Notes: generated by a model not told the origin, from the letters alone. DNA of 64,000 nucleotides from Agrostemma githago (GCA_958450325.1 OY288259.1:28390734-28454733), one strand, 5' to 3'; counted from the first letter of the stretch, positions 36,530 through 47,548 are shown. Program-made: numbers and translations.

Positions 36530-36632
36530 ACTCGACCGAGTATGGGGCTAACTCGGTCGAGTGGCCCGTGAAGCCTGCCGTCGGGGTTGAAACACGCCCA
36601 CTCGATCGAGTAAGTGGGTCACTCGATCGAGT
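36530..36632 (-). promoter_or_regulatory. Promoter-proximal palindrome array (C 5' LTR)
   Basis: Four 12-bp palindromes in two pairs, starts 36530/36551 and 36600/36621, 21 bp apart in each pair, ending about 30 bp upstream of TATA. Position suggests a cis-regulatory role; this is inference. Confidence 0.6.
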
Positions 36633-37025
36633 GGCCCAGTCGGGTTGCACGGGTCCATTGTTTTGGACCTTGACTTTGAGTTTGATGGGTTTTATGTTTG
36701 ACTTGGACTTTTGATGATGTGAGGGGCTATTTTGTGTGTCTCGGAAACGATTTTGACCGGGGTTGACTCAATCGCAAAAAGTCGGTTTTAATTCCGGTGT
36801 CGGTTTTGGCCCAAATTAGTCTTGTTTGACTCGGAATGATCCACCGGGCCTGGATTTGAGGTTGTTTTTGTGAGATTTGTACTCTGTAAGTGTGTTAGCC
36901 AGCGATTAATAGATTTGAGCCCGTATCCAAGCGCGTAGAAACACGTTAGTGTCCGATCATCATCGGGTGTTTTTTGGAAACTGCAATAGACACCTGGCAG
37001 TTAAAATGCGGGTGTCTACAATAAG

Positions 37026-37709
37026 GTTCCTAAATCCAAAGTTCATAAAGTTTGAACTCGAGGTACACCCCAAATTATTTCTTGAGTAAGGAACACTAAA
37101 CAAGATCCACCAATTTAACAATGCTCGGGCACAAAATTCTCAAAAATGATCACTAACATATTTATAATGCCACAAGTACAGAAGTTGGGAAAGTACAATA
37201 AATCCTCAAACACGCCCAAACCTATAGGTAATGGCGTAAACACTCACATCGTTAAACACGTCATTCGACCAAGGTTTCTATGAATTTCATCAAATTTCAT
37301 ATCATAACAGCGAAACCACCAAAATATTTATTAACTCAACGAAGCCACAATCTCGTTGATCTAAGGGTTCTGAAATATAAATCCATCAAGACGATTCTTA
37401 TTAAGTATTCCTCAAAACAATGCGATAAATCCAACCTTTAATTGTGCAACATGTTTCTCTTCTTCAAGGTGAACAACAATTTATCCAAGTTAGATTACCA
37501 ACTCCAAAGTTCATAGGTTACCACCTTAAACAACGATCAACGATCTAATCCTTAAGAAACATGGGTAATCTATGTCAACCAAAATTTCTAGCGATATTAA
37601 TGAAAACCTTTAGTGGCACCACAACACTCAGGCAAACACTTTAAACAATACTCTATGATCCCAAATATTCACGATCCATCCATCAAATAAACATTAGGTG
37701 AGAAACCCT
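37026..37709. other. Unassigned AT-rich DNA
   Basis: Continues the sequence interrupted by element C at 4228. No ORF, domain or repeat recognised. Probably internal sequence of an old retroelement. Confidence 0.4.
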
Positions 37710-37718
37710 AAGTAATAT

Positions 37719-38660
37719 CGGAAATTTCCCATGGTACCCTCGAACTATGTCACATTACACATGGCACCCCTGCTTTTAAGTTTGTTCACATGGTAACCTT
37801 GAGTTTTATAGTTTAGTTCCCGATTTGCCCTTTCCCAAATTTCTATCATGACGCCGTTAAATTATTATCAAAATTAACAACTACTTTTCTTCAAAAAGAG
37901 AGATGTTCTCATGGTACCCCTAAGTTTTCATAGTTGTTCCCATGGTACCCTTAAGTTTTCATAGTTGTTCCCATGGTACCCTTAAGTTTTCATAGTTGTT
38001 CTTATGATACCCCTAAAAGAAAAGCAACGACTCAGTGAAGCAAAGCAACGATTAGTTTAATGAACTAGCTGTTACACAAGGGCTTACAAATTCACTCTCC
38101 TTTCTATTTTGGCATAAGAAGATCAAACCATCCACACTCACTCACTCAACTTTTTCACCTCCTTCTTCACTTGTACAAAAAAATGAAAAACTTCATCAAC
38201 ATAACTTTGAAGCTCGATCATCCGGAAACATTAATTTTTTTTCCATTTTTTTGTACAAGTGAAGAACGAGGTGAAAAGGTTGAGTGAGTAAGTGTGGATT
38301 GTTTGTTCTTTTTCTGCCAAAATAGAAAAACAAGTGAATTTATAAGCACTTGTGTAACGGCTAGTTTAGTAAAATAGTCGTTGCTTTGCTTCAATGAGTT
38401 GTTGCTTTCCTTTCAGGGTACCATGGGAACAACTATGAAAATTTAAGGGTACCATGAGAATAACTATGAAAACTTAAGGGTACGGGAACAAATATAATTA
38501 ATTTTGGTCATAATTTAACGGCGTCATGACAGAAATTTGGGTAAGGTCAAATCGAGAACTATATTATAAAACTCAAGGTTACCATGGGAACAAACTTAAT
38601 TAAAAGCATGGGTACCATGTGTAATGTGACATAGTTCGAGGGTACCATGAGACTTTTCCC
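37719..38660. mobile_element. Mutator-like foldback element (MITE)
   Basis: 942 bp made almost wholly of two inverted arms around a short A/T-rich centre (about 38195-38255). The ends read GGAAATTTCCCATGGTACC and, on the other strand, GGGAAAAGTCTCATGGTACC. The flanking 9-bp repeat AAGTAATAT (37710-37718, 38661-38669) is the size Mutator elements make. The arms contain tandem units with CCATGGTACCCTTAAG. It encodes no transposase. Confidence 0.85.
37913..38010. repeat. Short tandem repeat in the foldback arm
   Basis: Three to four ~30-bp units containing CATGGTACCC and AAGTTTTCATAGTTGTTC; mirrored near 38415-38490 in the other arm. Confidence 0.8.
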
Positions 38661-38669
38661 AAGTAATAT

Positions 38670-39400
38670 TATTGGTTACAATTAGTTCGGTTCTAGGTTA
38701 GGTACTAGGTATCCATCAAATATGACATACTCTTACTACTCCCGAATATATTCAACTCTAAGTACCCCAAAATAATCAAGGTAACCTATAACCCAAGGTT
38801 TAGTGTCTAAAGTATCATCCTAATTCCATCGAGCAACATTTTGCTATTCAATTTAATCCTCAAGAATTTCTCACTTGCATGGAAGATAGGGTAGACTCAC
38901 AATCCTCAAATCAGGTAACAAGGGTTTTCTAAACCTCAAACATCAATAACTTTTAACGGGGTCCACTTTTAACCAAGAATCTCAAGGGGATAGATGGTAA
39001 AGTAGGAGAATTAATCGAAGATTTATCTCAAGAATGAAGACGGGAATAAATAAGAGAAGAATTGGGAAAGGCAGAAGCAGGAAGAAAAGAATCGACGATC
39101 CTAAATAACTAAGATTTAAAACGAGAGAAGAATCATCGGACCTCGAGGGTTCCACAAAGGAATTCACGGTATCTTCATCTTCTCGTAGGGATACGAGCAC
39201 ACTGGTCTTGGGTCGCTCCATCTGGATTTAGTGCAACATCATGGAACATGAATCTACTCTTGATCATCTAACCTGTAGCTTGAGCAAACCGAATTTGGGC
39301 CGCAGAGTCATCATTGTATCTTCCTTAGCACCAAGTTGTCCACTCGAGTCAGCAGGCGTTGAGAGTTCTAGGCAGGTCTTGTCCCGATCTAGAGCAGCAT
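38670..39400. other. Unassigned DNA
   Basis: AT-rich. No convincing gene: the frame at 38982-39221 is short and unconserved. Continues at 41009 after the solo LTR. Confidence 0.4.
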
Positions 39401-40457
39401 TGATGGTAAGGATTCGTCACGTCCCAACCGTCAATAATATAACCGGCTAATCCTAACTAGGGTAGATAGGGTAAGTCGGGTCGAATCCACGGGGACGGTA
39501 AGAGGCGTCTAGACTAGGTCGGCCCAAATACTAGACTAAGTCAACGAGCTACACTAAAGAATGATAGAGGGGGAGGAGGCTAGGCTAAGACTAAGAGGAA
39601 CAACTAAGGAGAACGGGATAGGATTAGGTCGGGGTCAAAGGGGTAACGGAATGGTCAAGGGAGGACTAGAGTGAAGGAGGTAGTAGGGTGATCTATGTTG
39701 GTCCGGGCTCTCGCATCTGAGACTCACCTAGCGGTTCCACCTAAAACCCATCTCGTCGATACACAACACAAACGGTGTTCTAGCGCGCTATGATCCTAGG
39801 TCGAATCCGGGCTCTCGCTACTTAGACCGGCCTAGGGGTCGTCCTCACCGGGCTCTCGCAACTTAGTGAGGGGACCGAACCCACAACAAACTAACACCCA
39901 CGAAAGAAAGGCAAGAAAACAAGCATTCGTACATACTTAGTCATTCAAGCAATTCAACAAACATGTGATGTGCATCAAACAAGAGGAAACCCAAATCTTC
40001 CACCAACATCTCCAACAAACCCTTAATCACCCAATTAACACCCTAATCACCCTACTAACCCTAGCAAGATACTACTCTAACATAATCCAACTAACACTAA
40101 CAAGGAGAATCATCATAAGAAACAAAACAAACATCTATAAACTAGTGAAAACAATAAACAACAATCAAAGATTAAAACTTGGATGAATAAAACAAGATTA
40201 AAGAAGAAAAGGAGAGGATTATACCATACTACAAAGGAGGAAGAAAAGGAGAACACTTGTATATAAGAAAACCCAAATAATTCCACCAAGGTTGTCAATC
40301 TTGGATGGATTCTTCAAGAGATCCAATATTACAAGCTTAAACTAAGATTAACTACTAATTACCGACTAATCTACACTAATCTAATCTAATCTAACCTAAA
40401 GTAGTCTAGGGTTTAGTCTCTAAAAGTGTGCATAAGCTTAACATAACAAGGGAAGAG

Positions 40458-40465
40458 TATATATA
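40458..40465 (-). promoter_or_regulatory. Solo LTR TATA box
   Basis: TATATATA on the minus strand, about 55 bp downstream of the palindrome array. Confidence 0.55.
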
Positions 40466-40520
40466 GGGTTACAAATGAAAAGGAGAAGAAAAGAATTGAA
40501 GGCGGGCGAGCTGGAGCTTT

Positions 40521-40660
40521 TCCCGGTCGGGAAAGAAATTCCCGATCGGGATTGTGGGAATTCCCGATCGGGATTTTATGTTCCCGATCCGGAACAGCCC
40601 CCAGTAGCTGCACTTCGTTCCTCCTTCATCCCGGACGGGATGAGGCCATCCCGAACGGGA
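40521..40660 (-). promoter_or_regulatory. Palindrome array in the Athila-type LTR
   Basis: Palindromes or near-palindromes start at 40521, 40540, 40562, 40582, 40629 and 40649, spaced 19-22 bp within groups. Core CGATCG or CGGTCG, as in the Tat-type LTRs, but with TCC/GGA arms. Confidence 0.6.
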
Positions 40661-41210
40661 TGGGTCTTTGTAGGCCTCCCTTAAGAGCTCTTTGGTCCCT
40701 CCTTGCCTCTCATGGGCTTCTCGTCGATTCTCGGGACTCGGGATCGGGTCTCGGGGGCTCGGGATTGGGTCCCAAGGTCTCGGGGTCGATTCCAAGGTCT
40801 CGAGTCATCCTTCCTTTATCTCGTTGGCTCCAAAATGTGTATGTATTGAGTCGGAATTGCCCCAACTCTTCCAAATCGGTCTCGGGAACCTGAAACGAAC
40901 TAAAGGAAGCATAAGAAGCCCCTAAACCGCTCCCAAGGAGCGATTATACAAGGAAAATGGGACCAAAACACTAAGAAATAGGCACTACAAATGACACTTA
41001 TCAAGCATCATGTCAGCATCTTGTTCATTCATCTTCTTCTCGACAAAAGAAACAATTATTCAATGCTAGTCATTGAGTTACAAGAACATATAAACCTAAC
41101 AGTTAAGTCCTTATTTTGTTTCTACCCATCTCGCACTAATATTTCTTTAATGTTCAACACATTTACTGGTATTTTTCCTAAAATCAGGTGTAAGCATCGG
41201 AAGCAACAAT

Positions 41211-41222
41211 GCTCTGATACCA
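41211..41222 (-). promoter_or_regulatory. Primer-binding site of an LTR remnant
   Basis: TGGTATCAGAGC on the minus strand, two bases from the LTR terminus that begins at 41225. Confidence 0.75.
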
Positions 41223-41224
41223 AC

Positions 41225-42300
41225 TGTAATCCCCTAGAAATTCTAACGCAATACAGTGGCGGAAACACTGTAGATTTGGGATTAAAACACACTGATGTTT
41301 TATATTTTAATAAAAGAACGGTCAGTCAATACAGAGGCCACTTTTTACAAAAAGGTTAAAATAAATATTCTCCAAACAGGGTTACAAAAATCCATAAATA
41401 CATGAATGAAGAAAGAGTAGGATCCACGCTACTCGCTAGCTCACACCCAAAACCCAGCAGTAAATACCTGTCATGTTATAAACATAACAACCACGTCAGT
41501 GGGGAGTAACTCAGACGTTCTCCCAGCCATATTATATCATATGGAAAAATAATAGTATTATTATATCGAAATATTTAAAAAGAGAAAACATTAAAATGAT
41601 GTAATAAAAATAAGTTTCCGGAGAAAACTTAAAACACTTGCCAACCTGCAAGTCAAAAATCAATCGATAATAGTAATAATCAAAAATGGCGTTATGGAAA
41701 TTCGATCAGTGTGCACAAGGCTAGACTTTCACTAGTATAGTACTGGAAACTAGCTACGAGAACTGTAGACTTAACTCATAACAGAATCCAGTCTCTAACT
41801 AGGCAACTCAACTATAACAGGACTGCGTACAGTGAGGTCCTGGTTTAAGTAGTATACACCCCTCCTGGATACAAACCATATCCAGTTCAACCCGACGCGA
41901 CTTACACGATGCGATATCTAAGTTTAAGGGCACAATGCACACTCTCCTGAACACAAACCATGCTTAGTTCAACAACCAATGTGCCCCATAAATACATACT
42001 AGCCTTACAGTTGATGGCAAAAAATGTACATCCCAGACTATATTACTTCAACCCCACACTTATCTTTATTCCATAACTTCAAAACAAGCCATTATTGATA
42101 TAAACAAAGATATAATCAATATAAATAATATGAGGATAAAAGGAGTAAACATTTATATAAAAAGGGTAACTTTCTATAAATAGAAACTTACTTAAAATAG
42201 AAAATAGTAAGTTATTAAAATAAGTGAAATGTATAAAAATAGCATTTCTAACGAAATTAACATTTTATTATTATCGTCGTTATCATAACTTTAATATGTT
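41225..42300 (-). repeat. LTR of an unidentified element (outer end not found)
   Basis: Begins TGTAATCCCCTAG next to an iMet-type PBS, so it is a minus-strand 5' LTR. I find no matching GGGGATTACA terminus, so the right limit is a guess. Its start does not pair well with the LTR end at 2952, so I treat them as different elements. Confidence 0.5.
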
Positions 42301-43566
42301 CCTAAACTAATGTAATACCCGTGAAAAACTTTCACGGGCTGCAAACTATTATTTTGATAAATATTGATTACAATCAAAGATAAATTTTATATTAGTAATA
42401 GTGTGTTATCCATGAAAAATTTCACGGGTTGCCCATTTTTATTGACATTTAAAGATAAAGGAAGTGAGATTGGTTTTTAAATTAGACGAAAGAGTATGAT
42501 CATCAATATGTGGGTTAATAGTACGAAAGATCGAACAATATAATCGTCTTAAAGGATAATTTTGTTGCTGGAATAAGACAATTTATTCTTTATTTCATAC
42601 TTACTAATTATATAAAGTACAATTAAATCTACTCATAAGCAAAATTAAAATAATTAAATATATAGTTTGACCCGTCTTGAATATCGTTTGATTATAGTGA
42701 AATAGTTAAAATGAATATTTTGACTTCGTTTGATTATAGTGAAATGTTACTCATGCATGTACTACTTACTTCGTACTCCGTATTAATTATAATGAAATCT
42801 TATCTACAATATATACTCCGTAGGAGTTACGGAGAAATATATTTATATCTTCAATAAATCATAACTTCTCTGAGTCTAATTTATGTTCCTCTTTCCCTTT
42901 TGGGGTGAGTCATTCTTTCTTTTTCTTTCCTGTTTAAGCTATAATTATGTGGCTCATATACTACCATTTATTTCCCTCTCTTTCTCCTTTATTTTTACAC
43001 CACACATATCCAATATAAAAAACCTCCTTTATTTTTACACTCCTTTATTTTCCATTTGTAAGGAGTGTGATCATCAATATATCGTTTATCTAATATATCG
43101 AAAACATTTTTAATCGTACTAATAATACGTATCTATCTTTATTTCAAGAATATGGAGGGAAAATTGAAGACAGTATACATTATTCGATCCCGTTTATAAC
43201 GCGTGTTTCACCCGAATCCCGACCTAAAACCCGTATAAACTCATCCCGTATAATTAATGTTTTAATGTGCGTTAATAAACCGTCTTGACCCGAAATATTT
43301 TTAAACCCGACTCGTGTAAGTAATGTGGTTAATATGTGTTAACAACCCGCAAATGCGATAATAACGCGTATTTGACCCGAACCCCGTCTCAAAATCCGTA
43401 TAAACCCGACCCGTATAGTTAATATTTTTAACATGCGTTAATGAACCGTTTTCACATGAAAACCCTTTAAACCCGGCCTAGATATTGCTCAATAACAATC
43501 TTACCGCTACCCCTCAATTTTTCTTGCCATTAATGTTAATAGTGTAATACCGTGAAAATTTATGGG
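42301..43566. other. AT-rich intergenic DNA with hairpins
   Basis: Contains the perfect hairpin CCCGTGAAA-AAC-TTTCACGGG (about 42318-42338), a mutated copy near 42410-42430, and a two-unit tandem repeat of period 175 bp (starts about 43196 and 43371) rich in ACCCGACCCG-type motifs. No gene seen. Confidence 0.55.
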
Positions 43567-43974
43567 CACTACAAGAGATAAATGATTAGATGACATTTAT
43601 CTAGTAGCATATATACAAATGCCACCTTAGCTATTTTGGTGATACTTAATCTTTCAAATAATTTAAATGCTGCCTAAGTAAAAAATTTCACTTCCGTTCT
43701 TACATTTACGATTTGCCCGCTCGTTTCAGAAATTACCCCTTCTCCCTAAAAAAAGACTCTTAAAATAATTCATTTTCTCCTAAACTTATACCTAAACAAA
43801 AAACCTAATTTCTTCAATTACATGACTTTTATCTCGATTGATCAGTGCTTTACTTCTACTTCCGTTGTCTTATAGGTTTGCTCCTCTATTTCTCCGTATT
43901 TTTATTTAGGGTTTAGGTTCAAATGGCGATTCGAAATCGTTTATTATTCGTGTGTCAATTTTTAGTATGAAAGT
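43567..43974 (+). mobile_element. Possible CACTA transposon terminus
   Basis: CACTACAAGAGA at 43567, preceded by GGG, resembles the CACTACAAGAAA end of plant CACTA elements, and the following ~80 bp has the usual subterminal flavour. It is interrupted by element B at 43975. The other end is not in view, so this stays tentative. A 15-codon frame at 43923 is too short to call. Confidence 0.3.
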
Positions 43975-44363
43975 TGTAGACACCCGCATTTTGACCGCCA
44001 GGTGTCTATGGCAGTTTCCAAAAAACACCCGATGATGATCGGACGCTAGCGTGTTTCTATGCGCTCGGATACGGGCTCAAATCCATTAATCGTTGGCTAA
44101 CACACTTACGGAGTACAAATCTCACCAAACGGACCTCAAATCCAGGCCCAGTGGATCATTCCGAGTCAAACGAGACTAATTTGGGCCGAAACCGACACCG
44201 GAAATAAAACCGACTTTTAGCGATTGGGTCAACCCCGGTCAAAGTCGTTTCCGAGACACACAAAACAGCCCCTCACATCATCAAAAGTCCAAGTCAAACA
44301 CAAAACCCATCAAGCATTCAAAGTCAAGGTCCAAAAGACTGACCTGCGCAACCCAGCTGGGCC

Positions 44364-44466
44364 ACTCGGTCGAGTGACCCACCCACTCGATCGAGTGGGC
44401 CTATTTCGAGCCCGACGGCTGGCATAACGGGCCACTCGAGCGAGTTGGCCTCCTACTCGGTCGAGT
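44364..44466 (+). promoter_or_regulatory. Promoter-proximal palindrome array (element B)
   Basis: Two pairs of ACTCG(N)(N)CGAGT palindromes, each 21 bp apart, ending about 30 bp before the TATA box; matches the arrangement in C. Confidence 0.6.
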
Positions 44467-44495
44467 AACCCTAAACCGGGTGCCCTAGCTTTTCC

Positions 44496-44502
44496 TATAT
44501 AA
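44496..44502 (+). promoter_or_regulatory. Element B LTR TATA box
   Basis: TATATAA in CCTATATAAGCAACC; the AACCCTAAAC-rich leader follows. Confidence 0.7.
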
Positions 44503-46461
44503 GCAACCCCCATGCACACATCTTCAACATTTTTTTCACAACTTTTCACAACCCTAAAACAAACCCTAGAGCAACCCTACACACACACATACAACGTCTT
44601 TTACAAACCCTAGCAATTCTACACTAGCAAAACCCTAAACCTAGTTTTAGGAATCAAAACCCTAACCACCATAACTCAACCTCCATAAACCTCGAAGCTT
44701 CCGTGTTAAAGTCGCGACTACGAGCCTTATCCGAGACAAGAACATGTAGGTTGAGGGTGCCAAAACCCCTTTCTCTTCTTCTTCTCTTTCTCTCGTCATT
44801 TTCCTTTTTTTTACGTTTTTTTTTATTTTTTATTTTATTTTATTTTATCGTTATTATCGCATCCTAATATCACTAATATCGATAGTATTAATAACAAAGC
44901 ATTAAAATACTTGTCGATTTGTGTCGAATAAGAGGGATATCGGAATAAGGAAACCCAAATATACAAGTGTACTGCACACAGCGTTGTTGGCCGCTTATTC
45001 CGATACCCCGATTATTTGATTATTGAGACAAGTTAACTTAAACAATATTTCGTTATTATTTCTAGTCGTCATCACCATTAGTCTTGCATCCATCAATTTT
45101 CAAATCAATTTTAATAAGGGTCGAAACCCGTTGACACGGATCCGACATTACAATCTCTAGGGATTTATGGATGTCGGAGAAGTCGAGGGAATCAAGTCTT
45201 TTTATTATTTATTTAAACAAAGAGTCAATTTTTCTAAATCACATTAAATCAATTTAAGGCAATTTTCGTTGATGCTAAAATAATTGTCAAAACAATTCGT
45301 AGAATTATGGCATTATTAAACGCGGAGAAAATTTAATCATATCACGACAATCAAATCAAAGCAATCTTAAAACGATTTTAAAATCAATGCAATTTTCACA
45401 AACGAATTGTAATTCGTACAGAGGGCACTCGACCGAGTGCCTAGCCCACTCGGTCGAGTGGCACCTCAAAACCAGATCAGAATGCTCATTACGACCCCCA
45501 CTCGATCGAGTCTCACAGTGACTCGGTCGAGTGGCCATGTACTCGACCGAGTTGGTCAATAACTCGGCCGAGTACGGTCTGCAATGCAAAACAGAATCGT
45601 TTTTTTAGGGTCCACTCCATCGAGTCCATCGACCACTCGACCGAGTAGCCTCATAACGACTAAAACGCGAGTCGTATATTCTTCTATTTTTCAAACTCGA
45701 TAGTATTTTGCGACTTAGGTCAACACGTGCTCAATTAATCACGTGTATACTATCTTTTCAAACCATGCATCTCATATTTGCATCTCGTTTACATCATTCA
45801 ATTCAATTCATCATTTGCACAAACCGTTATTATTCGTTAAATCATTACATCGTTACTAACGCGTTTGTTATTTCTTTTGTCAATTTAACTTTTTGTTCGT
45901 TTATTGTACTAAATGAACCCACATGCTAAAATTCCACTTTGACGTAGAATTAATTGCATTAAATTGACTTAGAAACCCGTTTCAATTCCATTCACATGTT
46001 TAGGGAAAATAAATCTTTGCATATCATTTTCCCGTTTTACTAACGCGCGTATTGTAATTCATTCGAGTTCTTAGTAGAGGCCGCTAATGTGCGGGAGGGG
46101 TTGGGTGTCCTTTGTGGGCTTCCCAACACGTACCCTCACCCCTTACTCAGAACCTCGGTTTCCGGATGCCCGAAACCGTTGGCGCACGAGAGTCATTCAT
46201 ACACGATATCCGATAATGTCGGTATCGGTATCGCAATGCAAAGGGACGAGCCCAATAAACTCTGACATCGGAAATGGGCCGTATTTTGTATACGGACCAC
46301 TACGACATAGAGTGGGCTCGAATGGTTCCGAATAACCACAAAATTCGGTGGCGACTCCACATAGACCTAAATTTCAATACGATCCATTCTCATATGGAGA
46401 TTCATTCGCCTACCCAAACCCGCGCGTGGCCGCGTCGGTATGGACCTATGTCATGTCCACA

Positions 46462-46482
46462 ATTTGGCGACTCTGCTGGGGA
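46462..46482 (+). promoter_or_regulatory. Element B primer-binding site
   Basis: TTTGGCGACTCTGCTGGGGA directly after the LTR. The same PBS type is in A and C; it is characteristic of Ogre/Tat elements. Confidence 0.8.
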
Positions 46483-47548
46483 TTAACTGATGCGTGACTT
46501 ACCATCGGCATCCTCAGGGTGAGACTCGAATAGAAATCGTTTGACTAGTACAATACGTGTTTTAGTTCTACGATTCATGCATAACCCATATTTTCCCGGG
46601 CCGGTACTCGCGACCGACGTCCCACTATACCGTTGATGTACTCCAATACGGATATGTCAAAAGGTGTCCATAGTCGATTCGAGTGGGTTTCGCGGCATGT
46701 TCTAAGATCAACTCGACTTAGGAAGCCCGTCCCGATCAACGTCTAGACTATGTACACTGGTATAGACCCCTTATAGACCGACCGAGACTTAGTATAGAGC
46801 ATACATGGCGTCGTTATAATGCTTGTGTGACTACGTGCTACTTGGTTTCCGAGTCGTTTTCAAAAAAACCGTCAATTTTTCAAATATTTGCATCTTTTTC
46901 AAGCTATTCAATTTCAAAACCCGGGACACATACCGAATTTAGGACATGATTTTACTCAAAATAGCCTATTTTCTAGACGGTATGCCGCCCAATTCAAAAC
47001 TCGAAAAACATTTCGAACTTTCAAAACCCGTGGCCCAATGACTTTTCGTCCTTTTTCGGAAATTTGGGCCATCCACCGAGTTTACTCGATCCTTTTTTGC
47101 AAAAATCATCAATTTTCAAAACTTCCACTTCTAGGACTTCCCGTATTTAGCAAGTGTCGGGTCGTGTCTTAAGTTGTCAAGGTCTATAGCGTCGAAACTT
47201 TGTCGATCTTACATCACGAGTTTCTTCCCCTTCCCAGTCCGCCTTATTAGACTAAGGCAAGGCCCACCTACGTAGGACAAACCCCTACAAAGGAGGGCCC
47301 GTCAACACAATCGAGTCCATAAAGTCTGGGGATGACTCACGTGAACCTTCCTTCGAACAGGACTAGGCCCACCCGCCGAATCCTAAGGAAGGCCCACATT
47401 TCACAAGTCACCCGTCTAGGTGTCTTTTCCGAGTCATTTCCCTTTTAGTCTCGTTCGGGATGTACTTTCTATTTCGGGATTTTGGGCTAGTTTCTGATTA
47501 CGTGGTGTTCTTACAGACAGGCCACCCGAAACCAGACATCAACGCAAA
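46483..47548 (+). other. Element B leader
   Basis: About 1.1 kb without a real ORF. Ends with the conserved splice-acceptor block at 47494-47516, 32 bp before the gag ATG. Confidence 0.75.
47494..47516 (+). promoter_or_regulatory. Conserved 3' splice site before gag
   Basis: CTGAT at 47494-47498 and TTCTTACAG ending at 47516; identical to C and A over the whole block. Confidence 0.55.

Larger units (their letters stand above)
4229..37020 (-). mobile_element. Element C: gag-only Tat-type LTR element with two nested insertions
   Basis: Bounded by TGTGGACAC... (4229) and ...GGGTGTCTACA (37020), and flanked by the 5-bp TSD ATAAG at 4224-4228 and 37021-37025. It is read on the minus strand: 5' LTR 34393-37020, PBS next to 34392, leader, gag, a long 3' region, PPT at about 14559-14570, 3' LTR 4229-14558. 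With elements E and A removed, the internal part is about 4.9 kb and holds one short gag ORF and no protease, RT or integrase. It therefore had to move in trans. The 3' tandem repeats recall Silene Retand elements, but I cannot test that link. Confidence 0.88.
34393..37020 (-). repeat. Element C 5' LTR
   Basis: 2,628 bp, complete. Carries both palindrome clusters: 35199-35420 (starts at 35199, 35220, 35272, 35293, 35313, 35334, 35386, 35407) and 36530-36632 (36530, 36551, 36600, 36621). TATA box at 36495-36501, the ACATGTAGG block at 36255-36274 and hairpins at both termini. Confidence 0.93.
39401..41003 (-). repeat. Athila-type solo LTR
   Basis: TGATGGTAAGG...ACACTTATCA, 1,603 bp, flanked by the TSD AGCAT (39396-39400, 41004-41008). 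It is clearly the same family as the 3' LTR at 56848-58443. No internal sequence follows on either side, so the element was lost by LTR-LTR recombination. TATA box at 40458-40465; TCCCG(A/G)(T/C)CGGGA palindromes at 40521-40660. Confidence 0.93.
43975..46461 (+). repeat. Element B 5' LTR
   Basis: TGTAGACACC...CATGTCCACA, 2,487 bp. Palindromes with 21-bp spacing upstream of TATA (starts 44364/44385 and 44434/44455) and downstream (45427/45448, 45500/45521, 45541/45562, 45614/45635). TATA at 44496-44502; ACATGTAGG block at 44741-44759; telobox-like AACCCTAAA sequences follow the TATA box. Confidence 0.93.

Noticed and set aside
41211..41222. tRNA-like sequence
   Set aside because: It is only the 12-bp complement of a tRNA 3' end used as PBS; there is no tRNA body.
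43923..43970. Possible gene start after TTTAGGGTTTAGG (ATGGCGATTCG...)
   Set aside because: The frame closes after 15 codons and element B begins just after it. No homology is recognisable.
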